Assembly: GCA_017962145.1 (NCBI GenBank)
Contig: JAGCVX010000033.1
Span: 1-61,597 of the forward strand
From: Clostridiales bacterium
GTDB taxonomy: Bacteria; Bacillota; Clostridia; Saccharofermentanales; Saccharofermentanaceae
Length of the DNA: 61,597 bases
Direction: 5' to 3'
Part shown: piece by piece, positions 8,533-16,515 of the stretch
Numbering within the stretch: position 1 is the first letter of the stretch
How the letters are laid out: each line of letters opens with the position of its first letter
Translations under genes and position numbers: made by a program
The notes under the pieces: generated by a model
What the model was told of the DNA's origin: nothing
Seen by the model: only the letters and a program-made list of their open reading frames with translations
Database searches by the model: none

Positions 8533-10881
8533 ATGGATACCCTTATTTTACTTCGTGCCAATATGTTAAGAAGAAAAGGCACGTTCGTTGGAATCGTGCT
8601 GCTCATGATCATCATCTCCATGTCGATGACGGCGATCATGAGTGTAAAAACGAATGTGCGTGAAAGCGTCGATGAAGCATACGAAGAAGCCGACGTTGCA
8701 GACGTATTCATGGATATACCTACCAAGATCCTGCCTGAGGATCTTCTTGAAAAGGTCCGTAATCATCCGATGGTCGATCATGTGGAAGTTTTAGAAGCGG
8801 TTGCCATCACGCAGACTGCTTTTAAAGATGGTCAGTATGCCAATAACTGGCAGGTGCTCCCTTTGGACAGACATGTCGTAAGAATGTATAACGAGGATCT
8901 TTCCTGCTATGTAGATTCGATTCCGGAACCTTCGCCGGATGGGTTTTATGTTCCTCTTGGCATCCAGACGGAATTTGGCTGCGAACTGGGAGATACTTTT
9001 ACTGTGAAGAATTCCGGATGCCAGTGGGATCTGACTGTTGAAGGATACATTGTCGAACCGATCTGCGGTGCTTCCACGATTGGCTCGAAGACTGTGTATG
9101 TGGCCCGGGAAACCTTTGATAAAATGCTCGCGGAGAGCAAGGAAGCCGAGAAGAATATCGAAAACCATCTTTCTGTTACCATGGTCATGATCTATAAGGC
9201 GGATTCCTGTACGCTTTCCGACAACAAACTGGCGCGAAAGTTAAGCCAGGATACCGGACTTGAGAGCTATGCGTATAACGCATCGACCAGATCTCAGATG
9301 AAGAATTATACGGTTATCTATTCGGATATCGTCCTGTCCGTTATGCTGGCCTTTATTTCCCTGCTTCTGGGCATCGTTTTGATCATCATGAAGCATACGA
9401 TCTCTGTCAGTATCGATATGAACTATACTGAACTTGGTATCATGAAGGCTATGGGTTTCACAGTGAAAAAGATCCGTATTCTCCTAAGTCTCCAGTACGT
9501 GATCGCAGAAGCTTTCGGCGCACTTGTCGGTACGATCCTTTCGTTCCCCCTGATCCGCGCTCTGGGAAATGTTTTCCAGCCCATCACAGGTATCAAGGCG
9601 AAGACAAATATCGTTTTCTTCCCGAGCTTTCCGATACTGATCCTGCTCCTTCTGATGTCATGTGTGTTTGTTTTCCTGGTGACTAGAAAAGCAGGTCAGG
9701 TTTCTCCGGTAAAAGCCATCACGGGTGAGAGAGGAGATGTGTACTTTGACAAAGCGCTGACTGCACCGATCTCCGGAAATGCACTGTCCCTCTCGCTTTC
9801 TTTCCGCCAGTTCACCTCTTCAAAACGCAAGTATATCGCCGTCACTTTGATCGCTGCGATGCTGATGTTTTTTATGCTGACGGTGAATCAGATGGTCAAT
9901 GTAATGAATTCAAAAAGTGCGATGAATGCCATGGGTAACATGCTTGCCGAGGTGCGTGTTACGGACCGAGAAGATGGAATCAGCGAGGAAAAAGTTCAGG
10001 AGATGCAAAAGATCGTGGAAAGCGTGGCCGAGATCGATGCGGTGTATTCGACGATCTCCCAGTATATTTCCTTCGACAACGTTACGATGTTAAGCATCGT
10101 GGCACGTGATCCGAATAGCTTTGTGATCAGTAAAGGCAGAGCTCCGCTCTACGACAACGAGATCGCGATCACGGATATTATCGCCGAAGAATTCGACCTT
10201 TGTATCGGAGACAGCGTCCATATCGAACGCCGTGGTATGAGCGGAGATTATGTGATTTCCGGAATCTTTCTTTATATCAGTGATGTGGGTCATGTTACCG
10301 CTATGTCGTATGACGCGGCAAAAAAACTCGGCACAAAAGAACCCTATACGGTGGAATTCAGCCTGAAAGATCCGAAAAAAAGTGAAGCCGTGTACGACGC
10401 GCTTGTCGCAGAATACGGAGATTCCATGCTGATCCGTTATAGCGAAACCTGCTGGGTCGATGATACATTCACAATTGCCATAAATGCCATGCAGATCATG
10501 ATCTACAGTTTCAGCATCGCGTTTGCTCTGGTCGTTGTCTTTATGGTATGCACGAAGCTTTTCGCACAGGAGAGACGGGATATCGGAATCTATAAAGCCG
10601 TAGGTTTTACATCGAGAAAACTAAGACTGCTCTTTGCATTCCGTTTCATGATCGTGGCCCTGTTCGGATCTATCATCGGTACGGTCCTGAGCTTCCTGTT
10701 CTCGAACAGGCTTCTGGAAATGCTCTTGCGCAGCATGGGTGTCACTACGTTGACTGCAAGTCATACCTTCTCGTCTACACTGATCCCGATCCTTCTTTTG
10801 CTCCTTAGTTTCTTCTGCTTTGCCTTCCTGGCATCGAGGAAAGTAAAGAAAGTCGAGGTCAGGGAACTGGTCATCGAGTAA
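8533..10881 (+). CDS. ABC transporter permease, two FtsX/MacB modules
   Basis: 782 residues with about eight membrane helices (near 16-38, 266-290, 317-342, 364-384, 434-454, 653-676, 699-722, 748-770). The arrangement is two fused halves, each with a large extracytoplasmic domain between the first and second helix. The second half has the typical FtsX-type sequence RRDIGIYKAVGFTSRKLRLL and the first half the counterpart YTELGIMKAMGFTVKKIRIL. A GGAGG site precedes the ATG. The 8-helix plan differs from 10-helix BceB permeases, so bacitracin-type resistance should not be assumed. The gene ends at a strong terminator. Confidence 0.93.
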   Translation: MDTLILLRANMLRRKGTFVGIVLLMIIISMSMTAIMSVKTNVRESVDEAYEEADVADVFMDIPTKILPEDLLEKVRNHPMVDHVEVLEAVAITQTAFKDGQYANNWQVLPLDRHVVRMYNEDLSCYVDSIPEPSPDGFYVPLGIQTEFGCELGDTFTVKNSGCQWDLTVEGYIVEPICGASTIGSKTVYVARETFDKMLAESKEAEKNIENHLSVTMVMIYKADSCTLSDNKLARKLSQDTGLESYAYNASTRSQMKNYTVIYSDIVLSVMLAFISLLLGIVLIIMKHTISVSIDMNYTELGIMKAMGFTVKKIRILLSLQYVIAEAFGALVGTILSFPLIRALGNVFQPITGIKAKTNIVFFPSFPILILLLLMSCVFVFLVTRKAGQVSPVKAITGERGDVYFDKALTAPISGNALSLSLSFRQFTSSKRKYIAVTLIAAMLMFFMLTVNQMVNVMNSKSAMNAMGNMLAEVRVTDREDGISEEKVQEMQKIVESVAEIDAVYSTISQYISFDNVTMLSIVARDPNSFVISKGRAPLYDNEIAITDIIAEEFDLCIGDSVHIERRGMSGDYVISGIFLYISDVGHVTAMSYDAAKKLGTKEPYTVEFSLKDPKKSEAVYDALVAEYGDSMLIRYSETCWVDDTFTIAINAMQIMIYSFSIAFALVVVFMVCTKLFAQERRDIGIYKAVGFTSRKLRLLFAFRFMIVALFGSIIGTVLSFLFSNRLLEMLLRSMGVTTLTASHTFSSTLIPILLLLLSFFCFAFLASRKVKKVEVRELVIE

Positions 10882-10889
10882 GAAAGGAA

Positions 10890-10918
10890 AAGCCCTGTCC
10901 AATGGACAGGGCTTTTTT
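10890..10918 (+). terminator. Strong bidirectional intrinsic terminator
   Basis: AGCCCTGTCC pairs perfectly with GGACAGGGCT around an AAT loop, followed by TTTTTT on the plus strand and CTTTTCC on the minus strand. It ends the ABC operon and also serves the convergent minus-strand gene that stops at 10944. Confidence 0.93.
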
Positions 10919-10943
10919 GTCTTCTGTGAAAGCAGGATGAAGT

Positions 10944-11723
10944 TTATCCTTTATACTCGTAGAGTTCGAAAGAATATACCGCAAAATAGTGCGGATTTGT
11001 CATGTTTTCGTCATAGGCTGCGACAATATAGTAGTAGCCGGGAGAAGTCACCGTATCGTACATGTCTGTAGTTACGATAATGGAGCGCTCGACTTCGTTC
11101 GAATCGTTGTAATACAGAACGTGATGTTCAGTCGGTGTGCTGTCGTCATTGCTGGAGTAGTGCTTTTCGATGGCCTTATGTGTGACGTTGATGTGATAGA
11201 CTTTCAGTTGTGCTTTGTCAACATCAGGAACCGTCGCTTTCGAAAAGAACATGGAAGTGGCGATGAACATGACGAGCACGCCCACGATCGGCACGACCCA
11301 TTCGATGATCAATAAAATGCTTATGTTCTTTCCTTGCCTTACTCTTCGGATGATGACAAACACGAATGATAAAATGCCGATAACGAGTGCGCCAAGAAGA
11401 ATGCCACCGAATATCTTTTTGCCTAAAGAAACCATCTTGGCGTTGGTCTTTTGAAACTCCGCATAATCATTTCGAAGGATCGTTTCTGTAAGAAGCGTTT
11501 TCTGAGAGGGTGTATCGGCATCCGTATCTTCCTCGATCTGATCCTGCAAAAAATACGAATCGGAGAAGACGTTTGCGGACGCGGCGATGGAAAGCTTTTG
11601 AATCCTTGTGAGTTCTTGAGAAGACGAGATCTCAGAGGTGATGGGAACTGTGCAGTAGAATACGATAAGAAGCGCCAGAACGCTGGTAAGGAATGCGAAC
11701 AGTTTGCATTTTTGCGGATTCAT
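10944..11723 (-). CDS. Membrane protein, paralogue of the next gene (A)
   Basis: 259 residues from ATG 11723, chosen because AGGAGG lies 6 nt upstream; a longer in-frame start would overlap the neighbour. The N-terminal helix is at about 9-28, two more helices lie near 103-125 and 138-160, then a C-terminal soluble domain of about 100 residues. It shares the layout, the LLTE..LR..Y motif and the end YYYIVAAY...YFAVY...YEYKG with the adjacent gene (YYMCYAK...FAVY...YEW), so the pair is a tandem duplication. No known family recognised. The soluble end may be a small extracytoplasmic beta domain. Confidence 0.75.
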   Translation of the reverse strand: MNPQKCKLFAFLTSVLALLIVFYCTVPITSEISSSQELTRIQKLSIAASANVFSDSYFLQDQIEEDTDADTPSQKTLLTETILRNDYAEFQKTNAKMVSLGKKIFGGILLGALVIGILSFVFVIIRRVRQGKNISILLIIEWVVPIVGVLVMFIATSMFFSKATVPDVDKAQLKVYHINVTHKAIEKHYSSNDDSTPTEHHVLYYNDSNEVERSIIVTTDMYDTVTSPGYYYIVAAYDENMTNPHYFAVYSFELYEYKG

Positions 11724-11749
11724 GTAAGCCTCCTGAAAAAGAATCTGAT

Positions 11750-12487
11750 TTAGGAAAGCGGACCGCTCCACTCATACTTATCTGTCGGATATACAGCAAA
11801 GGTTGCAGTGGTGATTCCTTTTTTAGCATAACACATATAGTAGTCGCCCGGTTCACCAACGGAATAGTAAACGGCGGAATTAACGAGCTGACGTGATTCT
11901 CTCTGGCCGTCTTTCGTGTAGATGATATAGTACGAAGTGTGGCTGTCTCCATCCGAATCGTGTGTGGTTGTGGTATCGACTCCTGTAATATAGACTTTTT
12001 CGACATTCATAGTAGACTTGCTCGGTTTAGGCATAGTATTCAAAAATGATGCGAAGAATAAAGAGAAAATAATCGTAAACGGTATGGGACTAAGGCATAC
12101 GATAATGGAGAAGATACTCAGATCCGATCCTTTTCGACGGGCGCGGAAAAAGGCGGTAACTACGGCGCCCACGGACATAAGTACAACAATGGCATCAAAA
12201 AAGATCAACATCGTTTTGAACACGCCCGTTGTAGATGCTCCTCTTTTGTAATATGCCTCATACTCGGTTCGAAGATATTCTTCGGTAAGAAGTACTTTTT
12301 CGGAATCCGGATCGATCTCCGACTGGGCTTCAAGTTTTTCCTGGCGCTCCTTCTCGATCTGCTGATTCTGAACTGTGGCCTTTTTCACACCGCCGTGAAT
12401 GATGTAAAAGGCACCACCAAAGATCAAGACGACTGATAAAAATGAGAAAAAGCCTACGATCAGTTTAATCAATCTGTTCTGTTCCAT
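11750..12487 (-). CDS. Membrane protein, paralogue of the previous gene (B)
   Basis: 245 residues, ATG with GGAGG 8 nt upstream. Helices near 9-30, 92-112 and 125-150 are followed by a soluble C-terminal domain with a Thr/Asp/Ser-rich loop (TTTTHDSDGDSH). First gene of a two-gene minus-strand operon; the spacer to its paralogue is 26 bases and holds that gene's own AGGAGG. Function unknown. Retention of two diverged copies suggests they may form a hetero-oligomer or sense different ligands (inference). Confidence 0.75.
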   Translation of the reverse strand: MEQNRLIKLIVGFFSFLSVVLIFGGAFYIIHGGVKKATVQNQQIEKERQEKLEAQSEIDPDSEKVLLTEEYLRTEYEAYYKRGASTTGVFKTMLIFFDAIVVLMSVGAVVTAFFRARRKGSDLSIFSIIVCLSPIPFTIIFSLFFASFLNTMPKPSKSTMNVEKVYITGVDTTTTHDSDGDSHTSYYIIYTKDGQRESRQLVNSAVYYSVGEPGDYYMCYAKKGITTATFAVYPTDKYEWSGPLS

Positions 12488-12532
12488 AAAAAGTCCTCCA
12501 TATCGTGCTGTCGTTCCTAATAAGTCAACTTT

Positions 12533-12541
12533 ATTGTATCA
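12533..12541 (-). promoter_or_regulatory. Extended -10 promoter for the minus-strand pair
   Basis: On the minus strand the sequence reads TGATACAAT, an extended -10 element (TGn plus TACAAT), about 45 bases before the ATG at 12487. No clear -35 is visible. The same nine bases recur at 22606 and, on the minus strand, at 28868. Confidence 0.45.
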
Positions 12542-12660
12542 CTAAGGCAGGGGCCGAAAAACTGACGCAGGAAGCAAATTAGACGGTGCTTATTTATCGG
12601 AAAGTATTGAAAAGAGTTTTTGCCCGTGCGAAAAAATATATAGGCGGCGGGGTAGCAAAG

Positions 12661-12669
12661 TGGTATGAT
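12661..12669 (+). promoter_or_regulatory. Extended -10 promoter for the amidohydrolase gene
   Basis: TGGTATGAT is an extended -10 (TGn plus TATGAT), 31 bases before the ATG at 12701. No good -35 is seen. It lies in the 213-base divergent region together with the minus-strand promoter at 12533. Confidence 0.5.
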
Positions 12670-12700
12670 GTAAAGGATTTATGAGAAAAAGGAGAATCAG

Positions 12701-13546
12701 ATGAAGGTCGCTTCCTATCAGTTTCCGGTTTCCGGCGATGTGGAAAAGAACTGTGCCAGCATCCTGCGGGCAGTAAGTCAGGCGTCGAAAAAAGGCGCCC
12801 GTCTTCTGGTGTGCCCGGAGTGCGCGATCACGGGTTATCCGCCTAGAGATGTGGATTCTTCGAAAGCCGTAGACTACAAAGCCGTGGAAAAAGCACATGC
12901 TGCCATCGCGGAGTCTGCATGGTGTCACGATATCTATGTGCTCGTAGGAACGATCGTCAAGGAAGAATGCGCGGTAGAAGAAGCATTTCTGATCGGAGAT
13001 TCTCCTGTATGCGAAGACAAGTATTTCAACACGGCGCTGGTCTTTACGCCCAGCGGCAGTGTCGAACGATACAGCAAAAGAGCACTCTGGGGCTGGGATA
13101 AAGAAAACTTTTCTGCAGGTGAAGAGCCCGGTGTCTTTGAGATCGACGGTTTCCGGATCGGCATCCGCATCTGCTTTGAGGTACGTTTCCCGGAATACTT
13201 CCGTGAACTTTATCACGAAAAAACAGATCTCAATGTGATCCTTTTCTACGATGTATCCGACAGAGAAGATCCGGACAGATATAACCTGATCCGTGGACAC
13301 GTCCGTACACGTGCTGTTGAAAATGTCGCGTATACATTGACCTGTAATGCGACGTTCCCGCATCAGACCGCACCGACCGCTCTTTATGACCGTTCGGGAA
13401 GGACCCTGATGGAACTTCGCCCCGGTATGGAATCGGCCCTGGTATTTGAGATCAACAAGAGTGATCCGGATTTCGGCGAGAAAGGACGGATCGAGATCTC
13501 GGAACACCTGATAAAAGAATCGAAAAAGGAGCCCCATGGAGTTTGA
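12701..13546 (+). CDS. Carbon-nitrogen hydrolase (nitrilase superfamily)
   Basis: 281-residue cytosolic amidase/nitrilase-fold enzyme. The catalytic triad is visible as Glu40 (VCPECAITGYPP), Lys126 (SKRALWGWD) and Cys158 (IRICFEVRFPEYFREL). The spacing and the ENVAYTLTCNAT stretch place it among amidases that cleave small linear amides; the substrate cannot be read from sequence. ATG with AAAAAGGAGA upstream. Its end overlaps the start of the serine hydrolase by 11 bases, so the two are coupled. A second, distinct member of the superfamily lies at 36434. Confidence 0.93.
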   Translation: MKVASYQFPVSGDVEKNCASILRAVSQASKKGARLLVCPECAITGYPPRDVDSSKAVDYKAVEKAHAAIAESAWCHDIYVLVGTIVKEECAVEEAFLIGDSPVCEDKYFNTALVFTPSGSVERYSKRALWGWDKENFSAGEEPGVFEIDGFRIGIRICFEVRFPEYFRELYHEKTDLNVILFYDVSDREDPDRYNLIRGHVRTRAVENVAYTLTCNATFPHQTAPTALYDRSGRTLMELRPGMESALVFEINKSDPDFGEKGRIEISEHLIKESKKEPHGV

Positions 13547-14399
13547 TTTATTCACGAAAGATATAGTCGAGAATAAATGGGCTGTTTTCGGCACGGAAGT
13601 GTACGAAAACGGTGTGCTGACCCATAGCTTCGGCGACACGGATGAGAATATCCACGAGATCTATTCTGCGACAAAAAGCGTCCTTTCGATGGCGGCAGGT
13701 ATCGCCTGGGATCGAGGACTGTTCGATATCACCAAACCACTTCTGGACTATCTTCCGAAAGAGCGCATCGACGTACTTCCGGAAAAACTGAAGGAGCAGT
13801 GGAAGAATATCTCGATCGAACGATTGATGACGATGTCCGTCGGTGATCTTCCTTTCCGGCCGGAGGGTGAGGATCAGCTGGATTTCTCGCTTCGATGCGA
13901 GGTGAAAGACCCAGATGCGAGACCTTTTAACTACAGCAATATCTCCGCATATTTAGTCGGTGTTGCTCTTACTCATGCATTGAAAAAGGACGTGGGTGAA
14001 TTCATCGAAGAAGAGATCCTGAAACCTCTCGGAATCGAAAAGTATGAACTCGGAAGATGCACGGAAGGATACTTCTACGGAGCATCCAAGATGCGCCTTA
14101 CGGTACATGGTCTGAGTCAGATCGGTCTGGTGCTTTTTAATCGCGGAATCTATAACGGAAAGCGGATCCTTTCCGAAGAATATATCGATCGCGCCACTTC
14201 CGTTTTGCAGATGAACCGGGAAGGCGGCTATGGATATTTCTTCTGGAAATACAAAGACGGTTTCAGCATTAACGGGAAATGGAAGCAGAAGTGCTATATC
14301 CTGCCGAAGGAGGGCATCCTGGTGACATATCTGTCGCATATCGAGGATGATTCCCATGCGCTGTTAGAAAGCATGGAAAAGCACATTCTGGGCCTGTAA
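13536..14399 (+). CDS. Serine hydrolase, beta-lactamase/DD-peptidase fold
   Basis: 287 residues with the class C/esterase motifs Ser44-x-x-Lys47 (SATK) and Tyr133-Ser134-Asn135 (YSN). A third KTG-like element is not obvious. No signal peptide is present, so it works in the cytosol, unlike true penicillin-binding proteins. Family members are esterases, amidases or peptidases. It is coupled to the nitrilase-fold gene by an 11-base overlap, hinting at sequential hydrolysis of one substrate (inference). Resistance to beta-lactams should not be concluded. Confidence 0.88.
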   Translation: MEFDLFTKDIVENKWAVFGTEVYENGVLTHSFGDTDENIHEIYSATKSVLSMAAGIAWDRGLFDITKPLLDYLPKERIDVLPEKLKEQWKNISIERLMTMSVGDLPFRPEGEDQLDFSLRCEVKDPDARPFNYSNISAYLVGVALTHALKKDVGEFIEEEILKPLGIEKYELGRCTEGYFYGASKMRLTVHGLSQIGLVLFNRGIYNGKRILSEEYIDRATSVLQMNREGGYGYFFWKYKDGFSINGKWKQKCYILPKEGILVTYLSHIEDDSHALLESMEKHILGL

Positions 14400-14414
14400 A
14401 AAGGAGGAACAAGT

Positions 14415-16472
14415 ATGCGTAAGAATTCAAAAATGATCACTATCCTTGTCTCACTTATCCTGACCATCGCTTTGATTCCGGGCTGGACGTGCCTGGCCCT
14501 TACTGATCCGGATGGAAATGCACCTTGTGAAGCGTTGGCGAATCCTGCGAATTTCAAATATGATCCGGATAAGCAGATCTTATCCTGGGATAAAGTCACG
14601 CATGCCGACAGATATCTGCTCGCTACATATAACGAAGCGGGTGAAAAACTTAAGAGTAAGACTGTGTATAACACGATGACCGGTCTTTCGTCTCTGGTAG
14701 AAGAAAACACATCCTGCAAAATCCGTTTTTCCATAAAAGCGATCGGAACCGGTTCGTATGAGAACAGTGAAGAGGTATTTACGGATTTTTACGATGTGCT
14801 CTGGAAGCAGGCGGAGATATCCAATCTCGTTTTGGGCACAAATGGTATTCTTTCCTGGGATCCGTACCCGAACGCGGTGCGGTATCGTCTGGATGTTAAC
14901 GGCGGCACGATGTCCGGCAGTGCATATACGAAACAACCGAGCGTCGATATATTTGCTTATATCGCAGGCTTTAATGCCTCAAACCCGAATATCACCTGGG
15001 TGATCACGGTCACGGCTTGTTATCCTACGCAAAATGATCCGGTATCGCTTCCGACCAAGCTGGTTCTTAAGTTCCAATATCAGGAATACGATCTTTACTA
15101 TCTTGGAAGACATATCGATTCCTTTACGCTCAATTCGTCTTTCTATGCATTTGATCCCGGAACGAACACGCTTCGTCTGTCTTCTGATTTTTCAGAGAGT
15201 ATGGCAAAAGATACTTCTGAACTGACATCTTTTATCACGTCCGGAATCGATCTGATCCTCACGGGATACTGTCTTGAAAAAGAGTCTTCGATCCCGTTTT
15301 TGGAATCCACAGGAAAACTGACGATCGCGGATGAGATGATTCTGACGTATCCGGCCGAGACATACGGCATCCATGCAAGCGATATCGAGATCCAAAGCGG
15401 AAAGATCGATATTCCCGGAAACGGGGAATACGGCATCTGGTCTGATAACGACATCGTCATTAAAGACGGCATCGAAACCATAACGCTGACTTCCGGTGAA
15501 GGTGGAAAAGCGATCTTTGCGGAAAACGGAAAGATCACGCTGGATAATGTCATGATCGCAGAGCCGCAGGGCGGTGTGATCAGTCCGGACGGACATACGA
15601 TTCTTGATGCGGATGGAAATGCCGCGACCAAGGTCGTCCTGAAACCTGTCGTCATCGAACCGGTCATCCCGGATCCGGGTCCGAGTACTCCGCAGCCGGA
15701 TCCGTCAACTCCTGAACCGGGAAAGGATCCTTCCTTCGAAGACTTCGTAGAGCGCCTCTATGTGGTTGCTCTCGGACGTCCGTCTGAAGCAGAAGGAAAA
15801 GCTTTCTGGGTAGATCAGGTCGTAAACAAGGGCTTTACCGGCGCAGACTGTGCAAGATTCTTCATGCTGGGTGCACCGGAGTTCTTAGGAAGAAACCTCA
15901 CCGATGACGAGTTCGTTGAAGTACTCTACAAGACCTACTTTGATCGTGACTCTGAACCTGATGGAAAAGCTTACTGGCTTGGCCGTCTGGCCTCCGGTAC
16001 AGAGCGTGCTGTTCTCGTTGAAGAATTCATCGAGTCTGTTGAGTGGTGCAACGTATGCGCAACTTACGGAGTAAAGTCCGGAGCAAGGTACCACAAGGCC
16101 ACGATCCCGTCGAAGAACGCAGTGAAGTTTGCAACCAGACTGTACACATGCTGCCTCGGAAGAGATCCGGAAGAAGATGGCCTGAACTATTGGTCACTGG
16201 CGCTGACGAATCTTGAAGCGACCGGATATCAGGCGGCAAGTCTGTTCTTCACACTTCCTGAGTTTGTCGGCCTGAAAACAACGGATGAAGAGTATCTGAC
16301 GAGACTTTATACGACCTTTATGGGACGTGAACCGGAAGCGGATGGATTCAACTACTGGCTCGGACTTCTAAACGGCGGAACGGACAGAAACGATGTCATG
16401 AAGGCATTTGCATCCTGCCCGGAATTCCAGCAGATCTGCAACCAGTACGGGATCGATCGAGGACAGATCTGA
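14415..16472 (+). CDS. Secreted protein with fibronectin-like start and four DUF4214 repeats
   Basis: 685 residues. A Sec signal peptide covers about 1-30 (basic start, ILVSLILTIALIPGW, cleavage near ALT). Two FN3-like modules follow (LSWDKVTHADRYLL and LSWDPYPNAVRYRLDV). A repetitive beta-rich stretch at about 260-410 resembles a carbohydrate-binding or beta-helix domain. A Pro-rich linker (about 416-438) leads to four DUF4214-type repeats (about 440-685), each with an L-Y-x3-x-x-R...G..YW core. No LPXTG is present. The C-terminal module is nearly the same as in the genes at 16516 and 48019. Probably cell-surface or matrix associated; AAGGAGG ribosome site. Confidence 0.9.
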   Translation: MRKNSKMITILVSLILTIALIPGWTCLALTDPDGNAPCEALANPANFKYDPDKQILSWDKVTHADRYLLATYNEAGEKLKSKTVYNTMTGLSSLVEENTSCKIRFSIKAIGTGSYENSEEVFTDFYDVLWKQAEISNLVLGTNGILSWDPYPNAVRYRLDVNGGTMSGSAYTKQPSVDIFAYIAGFNASNPNITWVITVTACYPTQNDPVSLPTKLVLKFQYQEYDLYYLGRHIDSFTLNSSFYAFDPGTNTLRLSSDFSESMAKDTSELTSFITSGIDLILTGYCLEKESSIPFLESTGKLTIADEMILTYPAETYGIHASDIEIQSGKIDIPGNGEYGIWSDNDIVIKDGIETITLTSGEGGKAIFAENGKITLDNVMIAEPQGGVISPDGHTILDADGNAATKVVLKPVVIEPVIPDPGPSTPQPDPSTPEPGKDPSFEDFVERLYVVALGRPSEAEGKAFWVDQVVNKGFTGADCARFFMLGAPEFLGRNLTDDEFVEVLYKTYFDRDSEPDGKAYWLGRLASGTERAVLVEEFIESVEWCNVCATYGVKSGARYHKATIPSKNAVKFATRLYTCCLGRDPEEDGLNYWSLALTNLEATGYQAASLFFTLPEFVGLKTTDEEYLTRLYTTFMGREPEADGFNYWLGLLNGGTDRNDVMKAFASCPEFQQICNQYGIDRGQI
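15733..16469 (+). repeat. DUF4214 module, copy 1 (near match to 50713-51450)
   Basis: Coding repeat shared with 50713-51450. It includes an identical 38-bp run (16011-16048 versus 50992-51029) and an identical 41-bp run (16101-16141 versus 51082-51122). The match persists at third codon positions, so this is DNA-level similarity and not only protein conservation. Confidence 0.85.
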
Positions 16473-16515
16473 TCTTTCGCAGCTTGGGAAAGATGTCGTG
16501 TTGGAGGAAGTAAAG

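Noticed and set aside
16408..16515. Upstream start for the EF-hand/LRR protein
   Set aside because: It would overlap the previous gene and place a polar stretch before the signal peptide; ATG 16516 has GGAGG at the correct distance.
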